26,967 nt of DNA from assembly GCA_009926645.1 (NCBI GenBank), contig RFOO01000001.1:1-26967 (forward strand), in the 5' to 3' direction. This stretch comes from a bacterium (GTDB taxonomy: Bacteria > Verrucomicrobiota > Verrucomicrobiia > Opitutales > UBA953). Position numbers and translations under genes: made by a program. Position 1 is the first letter of the stretch. Each line of letters begins with the position of its first letter. The notes under the pieces are model-generated. The model was not told the origin of the DNA, did no database searches, and worked only from the letters and a program-made list of their open reading frames with translations. This document shows, one piece after another, positions 1 to 6,391 of the stretch.

Positions 1-824
1 CTCAGGCAGCTGATGCGATTCAACGTTTAGCCAAGTTAATCGCTTCACCGCTGACGGAGCGGCTGATGTCGTCCTTCACCGTGGGCTCCTTCCGCTATCG
101 TTTGTCCTTTTCCGATGCCCAAACGAGTGATGTTCTTTTGCAAAAATGTGCCCAAGTTGCTTTTGAGATTAATCCTCGAATTTTGAATGATGCCCGAGAG
201 TCGGCCTGGTCGATTGAGGTTTATGTCACTCCCACCGCTGCCTTGGTTGAGCTCAGCCCCAAGGTTTTACCTGACCCTCGTTTAGCCTACCGCATGGGGA
301 CAATTAGTGCTGCCTCTCATCCTCCTTTAGCAGCGTGTATTGCACGTTTGGCTAATCCACAGGCGAATGAGGTAGTATGGGATCCGTTTTGTGGCTCAGG
401 AATGGAGTTAATTGAGACCTGTTTGCGAGGTGGAGTGGTCAAAGTGATTGGTTCCGACTTGAGCGAAGAAGCGATTCAGCATGCACAAAACAATTTTCAA
501 GCAGCCAATTTGGCTGGAGTGAAAAGTCATTTCATCGTCGGAGATTTTAGAAATTATCTAGCCGAGACGGATCTGCAGCCCGGAACGGTTTCCTTGGTTG
601 TTTCCAATCCGCCACTGGGTCGCCGCGTGCGAGTTCCCAATCTACAGGGAATGTTTACGGATTTTTTCCAGGCGGCTTCGCGAGTGCTCAAACCGGGAGG
701 GAAGTTGGTCTTCGTCAATCCTTTGAAACTAGAGCCAGCCGATTCTTCACTTCGTCGCACCTACCGTCAAGTGGTCGACCTCGGAGGGTATGATTGCCGT
801 TTAGAGGTCTACGTTAAATTGTAA
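1..824 (+). CDS. SAM-dependent RNA methyltransferase, UPF0020/THUMP-linked type (5' end cut off by the window)
   Basis: This is the C-terminal part of a class I S-adenosylmethionine methyltransferase of the UPF0020 (RlmL/Trm14-like) kind, which typically makes N2-methylguanosine in tRNA or rRNA. The SAM-binding motif I reads DPFCGSG (about nt 380-400). Motif IV reads NPPLGRR (about nt 605-625), the NPP-type catalytic motif of amino-methylating RNA enzymes. A later LKPGGKLVFVNP strand closes the fold. The frame stays open upstream of the ATG at 66 to the first base of the window, with codons running from nt 3, so the true start and any THUMP domain probably lie outside; 66 is only an internal methionine. 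The gene converges on the tmRNA gene, with a hairpin between them. The exact RNA target cannot be told from this fragment. Confidence 0.8.
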   Translation, partial: QAADAIQRLAKLIASPLTERLMSSFTVGSFRYRLSFSDAQTSDVLLQKCAQVAFEINPRILNDARESAWSIEVYVTPTAALVELSPKVLPDPRLAYRMGTISAASHPPLAACIARLANPQANEVVWDPFCGSGMELIETCLRGGVVKVIGSDLSEEAIQHAQNNFQAANLAGVKSHFIVGDFRNYLAETDLQPGTVSLVVSNPPLGRRVRVPNLQGMFTDFFQAASRVLKPGGKLVFVNPLKLEPADSSLRRTYRQVVDLGGYDCRLEVYVKL

Positions 825-840
825 AAGAGCATAACGAATT

Positions 841-865
841 AGGCCCACTCTCGGAGAGTGGGCCT
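841..865. terminator. Hairpin between convergent methyltransferase and tmRNA genes
   Basis: The arms AGGCCCACTCTC (841-852) and its reverse complement (854-865) form a GC-rich perfect hairpin 3' of both the methyltransferase gene and ssrA. Neither side has a long T tract: on the minus strand TTTCTTT precedes the stem rather than following it. It is therefore probably a bidirectional terminator or 3'-end processing structure, less certain than the T-rich hairpins elsewhere in the window. Confidence 0.5.
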
Positions 866-872
866 AAAGAAA

Positions 873-1239
873 GGTGGAGGTGGTGGGAGTTGAACCCACG
901 TCTTCTAACCCGTACGTCACAGCTTCTACATGCTTAGCTTCATTATTAATCTCGGTCGCGTTTGGGAATGGGCACCCGTGCGACCTATTCTCATTCTCAC
1001 TTACCCCGGAGATAGAGACGAAAGAAGGGGATCGCCTGCGTTAACCGAACGGATCTAGGGATGCAGGTCAGGCCCTAGGGTTCGTCGCTGTACTTAGGCA
1101 GCGAGTGCGAGAGCGTTGTCGTTCTCGAACGTGATGGTGTTTTTAGCAGTTATATGCTGCCAGATGGATTAAAGAGGAAACTGACATCCTCTGCATGCCG
1201 TCATGATATCTTGGTTGGAATCGAATCCGGAACACCCCC
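873..1239 (-). ncRNA. ssrA: tmRNA (transfer-messenger RNA)
   Basis: A one-piece tmRNA of about 367 nt that rescues stalled ribosomes by trans-translation with SmpB. On the minus strand the 5' end GGGGGTG (1239-1233) pairs with CACCTCC (882-876) to make the tRNA-like acceptor stem. A D-loop-like GGATTCGAT follows the 5' strand. The T arm GTGGG-TTCAACT-CCCAC lies near the 3' end. A pseudoknot precedes the message: AGAGGA pairs with TCCTCT, and the loop TGTCAG pairs with CTGGCA. The resume context TAACT-GCT resembles the TAGTC-GCA of E. coli. After the discriminator A the DNA encodes CC then T, so the terminal A of CCA is not encoded and must be added. It lies divergent to the AEC permease gene, and I could not define a convincing promoter in 1240-1300. 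Confidence 0.93.
1094..1147 (-). other. tmRNA proteolysis-tag reading frame
   Basis: The reading frame runs from resume codon GCT (1147-1145) to TAA (1096-1094). It encodes AKNTITFENDNALALAA, 17 residues, to follow the alanine carried by the charged tmRNA. The ALAA ending matches the degron read by ClpXP-type proteases in other bacteria. The resume codon is chosen by the preceding TAACT motif and because the frame ends in ALAA-stop; the exact first codon is an inference. Confidence 0.85.
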
Positions 1240-1385
1240 GAAATGCATACGTCGACATTAGCGGGGTCGACTGAGAAGGAACCTGACCACTATCGCCGAA
1301 AACTGAATAAAGTCAAGGGGGGTGCGAAGATGAATAACTCATATTTTTCGCTTTAAAATCATCCGTTAAGGCAAAGGGTAGGCGA

Positions 1386-2342
1386 GTGGATGTATTTACG
1401 GCAGAATTATCTCAAGCGCTTCTTCGCATGGGGCTGTTTATTTTTATCGGCTGGTTCTTGGCTCGTCAGGGTTTGGTCGTGTCCGCGGCTCGACCCTCTA
1501 TCATGCGTTTAGTCATCGGAGTTTTTTTTCCTGCTCTTATTTTTTCTCGGGTTTGTAATAATCCCTTACTGAGTTCGAGTTCTCGAGCCGCTCTTTATCT
1601 CGGAGTCGGTTTTGCCATGGTCGTTGTGGGAATTCTCGTTTCGCGCTTGGTTGCGCACCTTCTGGGATTTAAAACGGGAGTAACGAAGCGCACTTTTGCT
1701 TATGCGGCAGGAATTAATAATTTTGGGTATCTAGGCATACCTGTAACCGCGGCGTTATTTAATGACCATGTCATGGGAGTTCTGCTGGTGCATAATGTTG
1801 GAGTTGAGGCGGCGGTTTGGACTTTTGGGGTCGCCTATTTATCAGGGAAAAAGGGCTGGATGTTCCTCAAAGATCTTGTGCAACCGATGACGGTTTCGTT
1901 GGCCATAGCGTTAGTCCTGAATTTTTTGGGATGGAGTAACTCGGCTCCCGTGCTTTTTGCCACACAGTTTACGCACGTTATCGGAGAGTGTGCTATTCCC
2001 GTGGGTACAATTCTTACGGGGGTTTATCTTTTTGAAACAATCCGGGGGTATCGTTTTTTTGCTGAACCACGCATGACCACAGGCTTCATCCTTTGCCGTT
2101 GGCTCATGATTCCAATGATACTTTTAGCGGCAGCTAGCTTTTTGATTCCGGATGCCGAATTACAAAAAGTCATGCTCGTACAAGCCGCAATGCCTGCGGG
2201 AATTTTTAGTTTTTTGATTGTGGAGATGTATAAGGGAGACGTTGCGGTTGCTCTGCGCTGTTCTGTTTTTACAATCGCTTTTTGCCCGTTGATTACACCC
2301 CTCTGGCTTTACCTAGGTTCTCGTTGGCTCCACCTTGGCTAA
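1386..2342 (+). CDS. AEC (auxin efflux carrier) family permease
   Basis: A 318-residue polytopic inner-membrane protein with about ten hydrophobic segments, typical in length for the AEC family of secondary transporters, which in bacteria export or import malonate, malate and other small acids. The family-like stretch AAGINNFGYLGIPV (around residue 110) and the C-terminal AAMPAGIFSFLI helix support the call. The start is GTG at 1386, with an AAAGGG Shine-Dalgarno sequence about 8 nt upstream, one of the few clear ones in this window. It heads the plus-strand operon: its TAA stop overlaps the ATG of the next gene by one base (TAATG). The substrate cannot be predicted. A TAAAAT box at 1354-1359 could be a -10, but I see no matching -35. 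Confidence 0.88.
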   Translation: MDVFTAELSQALLRMGLFIFIGWFLARQGLVVSAARPSIMRLVIGVFFPALIFSRVCNNPLLSSSSRAALYLGVGFAMVVVGILVSRLVAHLLGFKTGVTKRTFAYAAGINNFGYLGIPVTAALFNDHVMGVLLVHNVGVEAAVWTFGVAYLSGKKGWMFLKDLVQPMTVSLAIALVLNFLGWSNSAPVLFATQFTHVIGECAIPVGTILTGVYLFETIRGYRFFAEPRMTTGFILCRWLMIPMILLAAASFLIPDAELQKVMLVQAAMPAGIFSFLIVEMYKGDVAVALRCSVFTIAFCPLITPLWLYLGSRWLHLG

Positions 2343-3736
2343 TGAAAGAAATGAAAATATTTGTCAGTACACTGTGTCTCTTCCTCGTCGGATGTGTGAG
2401 TTATTTGGATCAAGCTGAAGTGGCTCAACTGGCGATTCTCTCGGGCGATTACGAAACTTTGTCGAGTGTAGCACTCGCTGAAACTGAACAATCGAGGAAT
2501 GAGTCACTACTTTGGCAAATGGAGGCGGGTGCGGCTTTACGAGCCCAAGGCAAAATTAAGGAAAGTGTGGTTTCCTTTGAGCGAGTCGAAAGTGCTCTCC
2601 GGGCCGAAGAGGAGAGGGCTGATTTTTCAGTTTCTGAAGAAGTGGTGGGGGCGTTCTCAAATGAATATGCTCAGGCCTACCGTCCGAAGCCAGTCGACCG
2701 AATTTTTGCTTCGACTTATCAATTGCTTAATTGGATTGAACTCGGTGATTTTGCGCGAGCGCGAGTCGCTGTAACGCGTTTGCGATTTGTTCAGGAGAAA
2801 TGGGGTAATCGCGAAATTTATCTCTCGGCTTCGGCCAAAACAGGAAACGAGGCTGCGGTGGAGAAGGCCTCACAGGAGGGGCAGACGAAGTTGGCATTAG
2901 ATCAAATCGAGCAAGACCTATCTACCTATGGTGTGGCATCGACTTATGATGATGCCTTTAGTCATTGGCTCCAAGGGATGTTTTTAATGCACACCGCGCG
3001 TGAGGCCTCAGACTATGAGCGAGCGCGAAAAGAATTTTTAGCGGCTGCACAACTTAATCCTGAATGTTCCGTTATCCAAGCCGATCGGGCTGATTGTGAA
3101 AAGTTGATTCAGGGTAAATCGCTTGAGCGTTTAGTCTATGTTGTGGTCGAAAAAGGTCATGCGCCAGAGTGGTATGAGCAGCGAGTTGATTTCCCTGCTT
3201 TTTTGATTTCGGACCGCGTCTCCTTTGTGTCCGTGGCTTTGCCAGCTATCCGTCCAGCGAAACCCGATTACTCTCTCGCTTTGAATCTCGACGACAAAGG
3301 CTTGAGTCTTTCGCCTGTTTCTCGTCCCGAGGCTTTAGTGGCGCAGCATTTTGCAGCCTCGTTTTCGACGATTAAAACACGAGCGGTGGTTTCAGCGGTG
3401 ACAAAAACAGCCAGCGCTTATGCAATCAATAAGGCAACCGAACAAAGGGAACAGCGCAGGCAGGATAATGAGTCTCGATGGCTTCGCGTCATTGGACAGA
3501 TCGGGGCTGGGGTTTATACGGTTGCCTCAACCCAGGCGGATTTACGTCATTGGCGAAGTCTTCCTGCACGATTTTCCTTAGCCCGTCTGACAGCTCCCTC
3601 TGGTAGTAAAATCAGTGTGGTTGGTAGGCCAGAGGTGTCTTGTATTTTACCAGAGGGCAAGGTTCTGCTTGTAAGCGTAAAGTCTTCTAGCGAATATAGT
3701 CCTGTTACTCTTCGCTGTACTGTTTTAATTCCATGA
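2342..3736 (+). CDS. COG3014-like outer-membrane lipoprotein
   Basis: A 464-residue predicted lipoprotein. A short hydrophobic signal ends in the lipobox LVGC (Cys18), and residue +2 is Val, so the Lol rule sends it to the outer membrane. The middle is rich in alpha-helix and charged residues and looks TPR-like. The C-terminal part has a DLRHWRSLPARFSLARL stretch, like the 'D-R-W-LP' region I recall for COG3014 proteins. Its neighbours, YcfL-like and LpoB-like lipoproteins, are the usual partners of that family. I chose ATG 2342, which overlaps the permease stop and directly precedes the signal peptide; an upstream TTG at 2282 would bury the signal. ATG 2351 is also possible. It overlaps the next gene by 4 nt (ATGA). 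The molecular function is not established. Confidence 0.75.
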   Translation: MKEMKIFVSTLCLFLVGCVSYLDQAEVAQLAILSGDYETLSSVALAETEQSRNESLLWQMEAGAALRAQGKIKESVVSFERVESALRAEEERADFSVSEEVVGAFSNEYAQAYRPKPVDRIFASTYQLLNWIELGDFARARVAVTRLRFVQEKWGNREIYLSASAKTGNEAAVEKASQEGQTKLALDQIEQDLSTYGVASTYDDAFSHWLQGMFLMHTAREASDYERARKEFLAAAQLNPECSVIQADRADCEKLIQGKSLERLVYVVVEKGHAPEWYEQRVDFPAFLISDRVSFVSVALPAIRPAKPDYSLALNLDDKGLSLSPVSRPEALVAQHFAASFSTIKTRAVVSAVTKTASAYAINKATEQREQRRQDNESRWLRVIGQIGAGVYTVASTQADLRHWRSLPARFSLARLTAPSGSKISVVGRPEVSCILPEGKVLLVSVKSSSEYSPVTLRCTVLIP

Positions 3737-4164
3737 AAAATCTTCTTCTTTTCGGCGTAGCAATGCTCTTCGTTGGTTGTTCAACGATTATCAAAGTAGG
3801 TGATCAAATTGAGCGTGCCGCAACCCCTCCTGATGCGGTTAATTATGTTACGACAAAGCCTGATGGTAATTACGAAGTGCAGTTAAACGATGGCCGATTG
3901 GCAGAAAAGTTAACCATTATTTCACTACGCAAATTCAAAAATCAAGGTGGCTACCTACAAGTACAGTGTGAGTTGAAAAATAGTTCGGCTCTCAGGCAGG
4001 ATTTTAATGTCAGCTTTGAATTTCTCGCGGCGGACGGAAGAGTTATCGAAGGGCAGCGCAATTGGGATACGTTACAACTGGAGCCTGGTGCTCTTCATAC
4101 CTATACAGCCACGGCCTTACGTTTCGAGGCTGTGGAATGTCGTCTACGCTTTCTTGCTAAATAA
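3733..4164 (+). CDS. YcfL-like (DUF1425) lipoprotein
   Basis: A 143-residue lipoprotein with signal MKNLLLFGVAMLFVGC (lipobox Cys16) and Ser at +2, hence probably outer membrane facing the periplasm. The rest reads as a small beta-sandwich with alternating strands: YLQVQCELKNSS, FNVSFEFLAADG, then a terminal VECRLRFL. This is the layout of the YcfL/DUF1425 family. In E. coli ycfL lies directly before lpoB, and the same order is kept here, which is the main support for the name. Its role is unknown even in E. coli. It overlaps the previous gene by 4 nt and the next starts 8 nt downstream. Confidence 0.72.
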   Translation: MKNLLLFGVAMLFVGCSTIIKVGDQIERAATPPDAVNYVTTKPDGNYEVQLNDGRLAEKLTIISLRKFKNQGGYLQVQCELKNSSALRQDFNVSFEFLAADGRVIEGQRNWDTLQLEPGALHTYTATALRFEAVECRLRFLAK

Positions 4165-4172
4165 TTTTTACC

Positions 4173-4721
4173 ATGAATCGACTCATTCTCTCCCTCTCTA
4201 CAGCACTTCTTGTTTTAGTTGGCTGCGGTACACCTGCTGCTTACAAAGATCCTAATGGACGCGACTTGGTCGTTAGTTTGGATCAGGTGAATATTCAGGA
4301 TTTCGCCTCGGCTGGTGCAGCGATGCTTCAGTCCATGTCTAATGCTCCTGTTTTAAATCAACAGCCACCTGCTGTCTTAAAATTGGGTACTATCACTAAC
4401 GACACTACAGTGAATTTTGATACGAGCCTTTTATTGTCCAAGTTGACCGTGCCCTTAGTGAATTCGGGCCGCATTGTTTTACTGGAAAGCGACATGGCTG
4501 CTGATGCCGCTCGCCAAGCACAGGGTGCAGAGGGTCAAGTTCCCCAAGCCCAATTGGTTCTGAAGGGGAAAATTTTAGAAGATCGTGCCAATGCGGGTAG
4601 CACTCGCCAGGCTTCCTATGTTTTCCAACTGACTTTAGTCGATGTTAAGCGTGGAGTGGCCCTTTGGACGGAAGAGAAAATTGTCACTAAACAGGGCACC
4701 AAAAATACTGTTGGGTTTTAA
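4173..4721 (+). CDS. LpoB-like lipoprotein, putative activator of a peptidoglycan synthase
   Basis: A 182-residue lipoprotein with a lipobox at Cys18 (LVGC) and Gly at +2. The body matches the LpoB/COG3417 layout: a 'VSLDQVNIQDF' start, then PAVLKLGTITNDT, then LLLSKLTVPLVNSGRIVLLE, then a C-terminal pair of strands (YVFQLTLVDVKRGVALWTEEKIVTKQG). In E. coli LpoB reaches through the periplasm from the outer membrane and stimulates the bifunctional synthase PBP1B. By analogy this protein may activate a class A PBP, but the partner is not in the window. There is no obvious proline-rich linker of the kind that lets E. coli LpoB span the periplasm. It is the last of three lipoprotein genes in the operon. 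Confidence 0.75.
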   Translation: MNRLILSLSTALLVLVGCGTPAAYKDPNGRDLVVSLDQVNIQDFASAGAAMLQSMSNAPVLNQQPPAVLKLGTITNDTTVNFDTSLLLSKLTVPLVNSGRIVLLESDMAADAARQAQGAEGQVPQAQLVLKGKILEDRANAGSTRQASYVFQLTLVDVKRGVALWTEEKIVTKQGTKNTVGF

Positions 4722-4724
4722 GTG

Positions 4725-4741
4725 AAACGCTTCCTGCGTTT
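4725..4741 (+). terminator. Weak hairpin after the lipoprotein operon
   Basis: AAACGC (4725-4730) and GCGTTT (4736-4741) make a 6-bp stem with a TTCCT loop just after the lpoB-like stop, followed by a short CCTTTTA. It is short for a terminator. If it works at all it may only partly separate the lipoproteins from the oxidoreductase gene. Confidence 0.25.
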
Positions 4742-4773
4742 GACCTTTTATCAGCCTGCGTCTCTGTCGAGGG

Positions 4774-5820
4774 ATGCAGGTTGATTTTTTAATCATTGGT
4801 CAAGGTCTTGCGGGCTCACTCTTAGCTCGAGCCTTAAAGCACCGTGGCCAAAAAGTCATGGTCGTGGATGATGGGTGGAAATCTTCCTCTTCGCAGGTGG
4901 CAGCAGGTTTGATGACCCCCTTGACGGGTCGACGTTTTACGCTGACTCCTGAATACCCTGAACTTTTTCAACAGGCTCAAAAAGTTTTATCAGCGTTGCA
5001 GGTGTTTCGACCCATCGAAGTTTACCGAATATTTGTTGATGCCGAACAACGTGAGCGCGGTTTGAAACGTTCGCACTCGGATACCTATCGTCCCTTTATA
5101 AAACAAATCAGTGACCATGCGGGAGTATTGGACACCCGTTTGACCGATGATTGGGGTGGGGTGTTGATGTCAGGGGCTTGGGTGGATTTGCCGAAACTAC
5201 TTCATGATGTGCGTACCGAATTGCAGGCTGAGAATGCCTGGCAGCAAACGACTTTTGATCCCGCTGAGATTGAAGTGACTTCAGATTGTATTCGCTGGAA
5301 AGATTTTTCGGCTCGCGGGCTAATTTATTGTGATGGCTACAAGTCATCCCAGCGGGGGCCCTTTACCTATTTGCCATGGCAGCCAGCAAAAGGTGAGGCG
5401 ATTACCTTTCAGTCTCCTGTACCTCAGACGAGCTTTGTTTTAAATCGTGAAGGTTGGGCCCTGCCTCTTGGCAACGGTCGCTGGCGAGCTGGGACAAATT
5501 GGGAGTGGACTCAACTGGATGAGAATCCTTGCAGCATGCAGAAGGAAAAACTGATACGACGCTTTATCGGTTATTTTCGTGATCCAATCACGTTGGAGGT
5601 TACGGAACATGTGGCCGGGGTTCGACCATGTACCAGCGATAATTACCCGATGTTGGGCACACACCCCTCTTTGCCGAGGGTGCATTTGTTTAATGGCATG
5701 GGGCCACGCGGAACCGTCTGGGCTCCGACCTTGGCGGAGGAGATGGCGGATTATTTGGTCAAGCAATCACCGTTGCGCGCCCAGTGTGACCTCCGTCGTT
5801 TTCCGATTTCAACGAAGTAG
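4774..5820 (+). CDS. FAD-dependent oxidoreductase, D-amino-acid oxidase (DAO) family
   Basis: A 348-residue flavoprotein. The N-terminal dinucleotide-binding motif is DFLIIGQGLAGSLLARAL (GxGxxG, residues 9-14), ending in an acidic VVDD that would bind the FAD ribose. The C-terminal part has GVRPCTSDNYPMLG and FNGMGPRGTVWAP, the DAO-family pattern seen in glycine oxidase ThiO and the MnmC oxidase domain. The amine substrate is not clear. ATG 4774 puts the Rossmann strand at residue 4 as expected. The only purine run (GAGGG) touches the start codon, so it is not a normal ribosome-binding site. The gene lies 52 nt after the lipoprotein operon and its stop is only 3 nt from the convergent aroQ stop. 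Confidence 0.82.
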   Translation: MQVDFLIIGQGLAGSLLARALKHRGQKVMVVDDGWKSSSSQVAAGLMTPLTGRRFTLTPEYPELFQQAQKVLSALQVFRPIEVYRIFVDAEQRERGLKRSHSDTYRPFIKQISDHAGVLDTRLTDDWGGVLMSGAWVDLPKLLHDVRTELQAENAWQQTTFDPAEIEVTSDCIRWKDFSARGLIYCDGYKSSQRGPFTYLPWQPAKGEAITFQSPVPQTSFVLNREGWALPLGNGRWRAGTNWEWTQLDENPCSMQKEKLIRRFIGYFRDPITLEVTEHVAGVRPCTSDNYPMLGTHPSLPRVHLFNGMGPRGTVWAPTLAEEMADYLVKQSPLRAQCDLRRFPISTK

Positions 5821-5823
5821 GGC

Positions 5824-6285
5824 CTATTTTTTCTTTTTCGACTTCGGTGACGATTCGCCTTTGGCCACTAAGTAATCAACCGCTAGCAAGTAGCCATCAA
5901 ACCCTAAGCCAGTAATCACTCCGGTGCAGGCTGACGCCGTGACCGATTGATGACGAAAAGACTCACGCTTGTAGATATTGGAAATATGAACTTCAACGGC
6001 GTTCATCCCGCTACCAGCAATACAGTCGCGTAGGGCAACGCTGACGTGGGTGTGACCACCAGGATTAATGATTAAAAATTTCACACCTTCATCGGCCCAT
6101 TCCGCAATCTTATCGATCAGTTTACCTTCGTGATTCGATTGAAAGAACTGTGTCTTAGCACCCGCTTTTTTGGCGTGTTGAGCAATTAGGTTCTCGAGGT
6201 CTTTCAGCGTTTGCGTGCCATAGACCTCCGGCTCGCGTTTACCGAGACGGTCGAGATTGGGTCCGTTGATGACGCCGATTTTCAT
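5824..6285 (-). CDS. aroQ: 3-dehydroquinate dehydratase, type II
   Basis: Catalyses dehydration of 3-dehydroquinate to 3-dehydroshikimate in the shikimate pathway; cytoplasmic dodecamer in the family. Diagnostic motifs are INGPNLDRLGKREPEVYG near the N-terminus (with the catalytic Tyr), the NPGGHTHVSVALRD loop, and EVHISNIYKRESFRHQS. I place the start at ATG 6285, giving 153 residues, because type II enzymes begin directly with this strand. A longer frame begins at ATG 6327 and adds 14 residues without family resemblance, yet it has the better Shine-Dalgarno (AAGG), so it cannot be excluded. The C-terminus carries an unusual SPKSKKKK tail. The gene converges on the oxidoreductase, with a 3-nt gap. 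Confidence 0.92.
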   Translation of the reverse strand: MKIGVINGPNLDRLGKREPEVYGTQTLKDLENLIAQHAKKAGAKTQFFQSNHEGKLIDKIAEWADEGVKFLIINPGGHTHVSVALRDCIAGSGMNAVEVHISNIYKRESFRHQSVTASACTGVITGLGFDGYLLAVDYLVAKGESSPKSKKKK

Positions 6286-6343
6286 ACAAGGTTCATAGGG
6301 GCTTCTCCCTGTATGGACAAGTCGCATTAAGAACCTTACCCAT

Positions 6344-6373
6344 AAAAAAGGGGCGAATCATCGCCCCTTTTTC
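6344..6373 (-). terminator. Rho-independent terminator of acnA
   Basis: GGGGCGA (6350-6356) and TCGCCCC (6361-6367) form a stem with an ATCA loop, flanked by six A on one side and five T on the other. On the minus strand it ends in TTTTTT and lies 18 nt after the acnA stop. The symmetry could also let it act on the other strand. Confidence 0.88.
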
Positions 6374-6391
6374 GTTAAACAGCGCTCAATT

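Noticed and set aside
1251..1271. Two GTCGAC hexamers spaced 15 bp apart upstream of ssrA as an operator
   Set aside because: The hexamer is short and self-complementary, and GTCGA-type words recur in coding parts of this window, so two copies are likely by chance.
2282..2341. TTG start for the COG3014-like lipoprotein
   Set aside because: It would overlap the permease gene by 60 nt and bury the lipoprotein signal peptide; ATG 2342 gives a normal signal directly.
5440..5766. Minus-strand 108-codon frame inside the FAD oxidoreductase gene
   Set aside because: Antisense to conserved DAO motifs, with no recognisable domain.
6344..6373. REP-like mobile palindrome
   Set aside because: The hairpin is better explained as a terminator: it lies just after acnA, has T tracts, and I see no other copies. 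The hairpin at 24141-24174 shares GGGGCG but differs in arms and loop.
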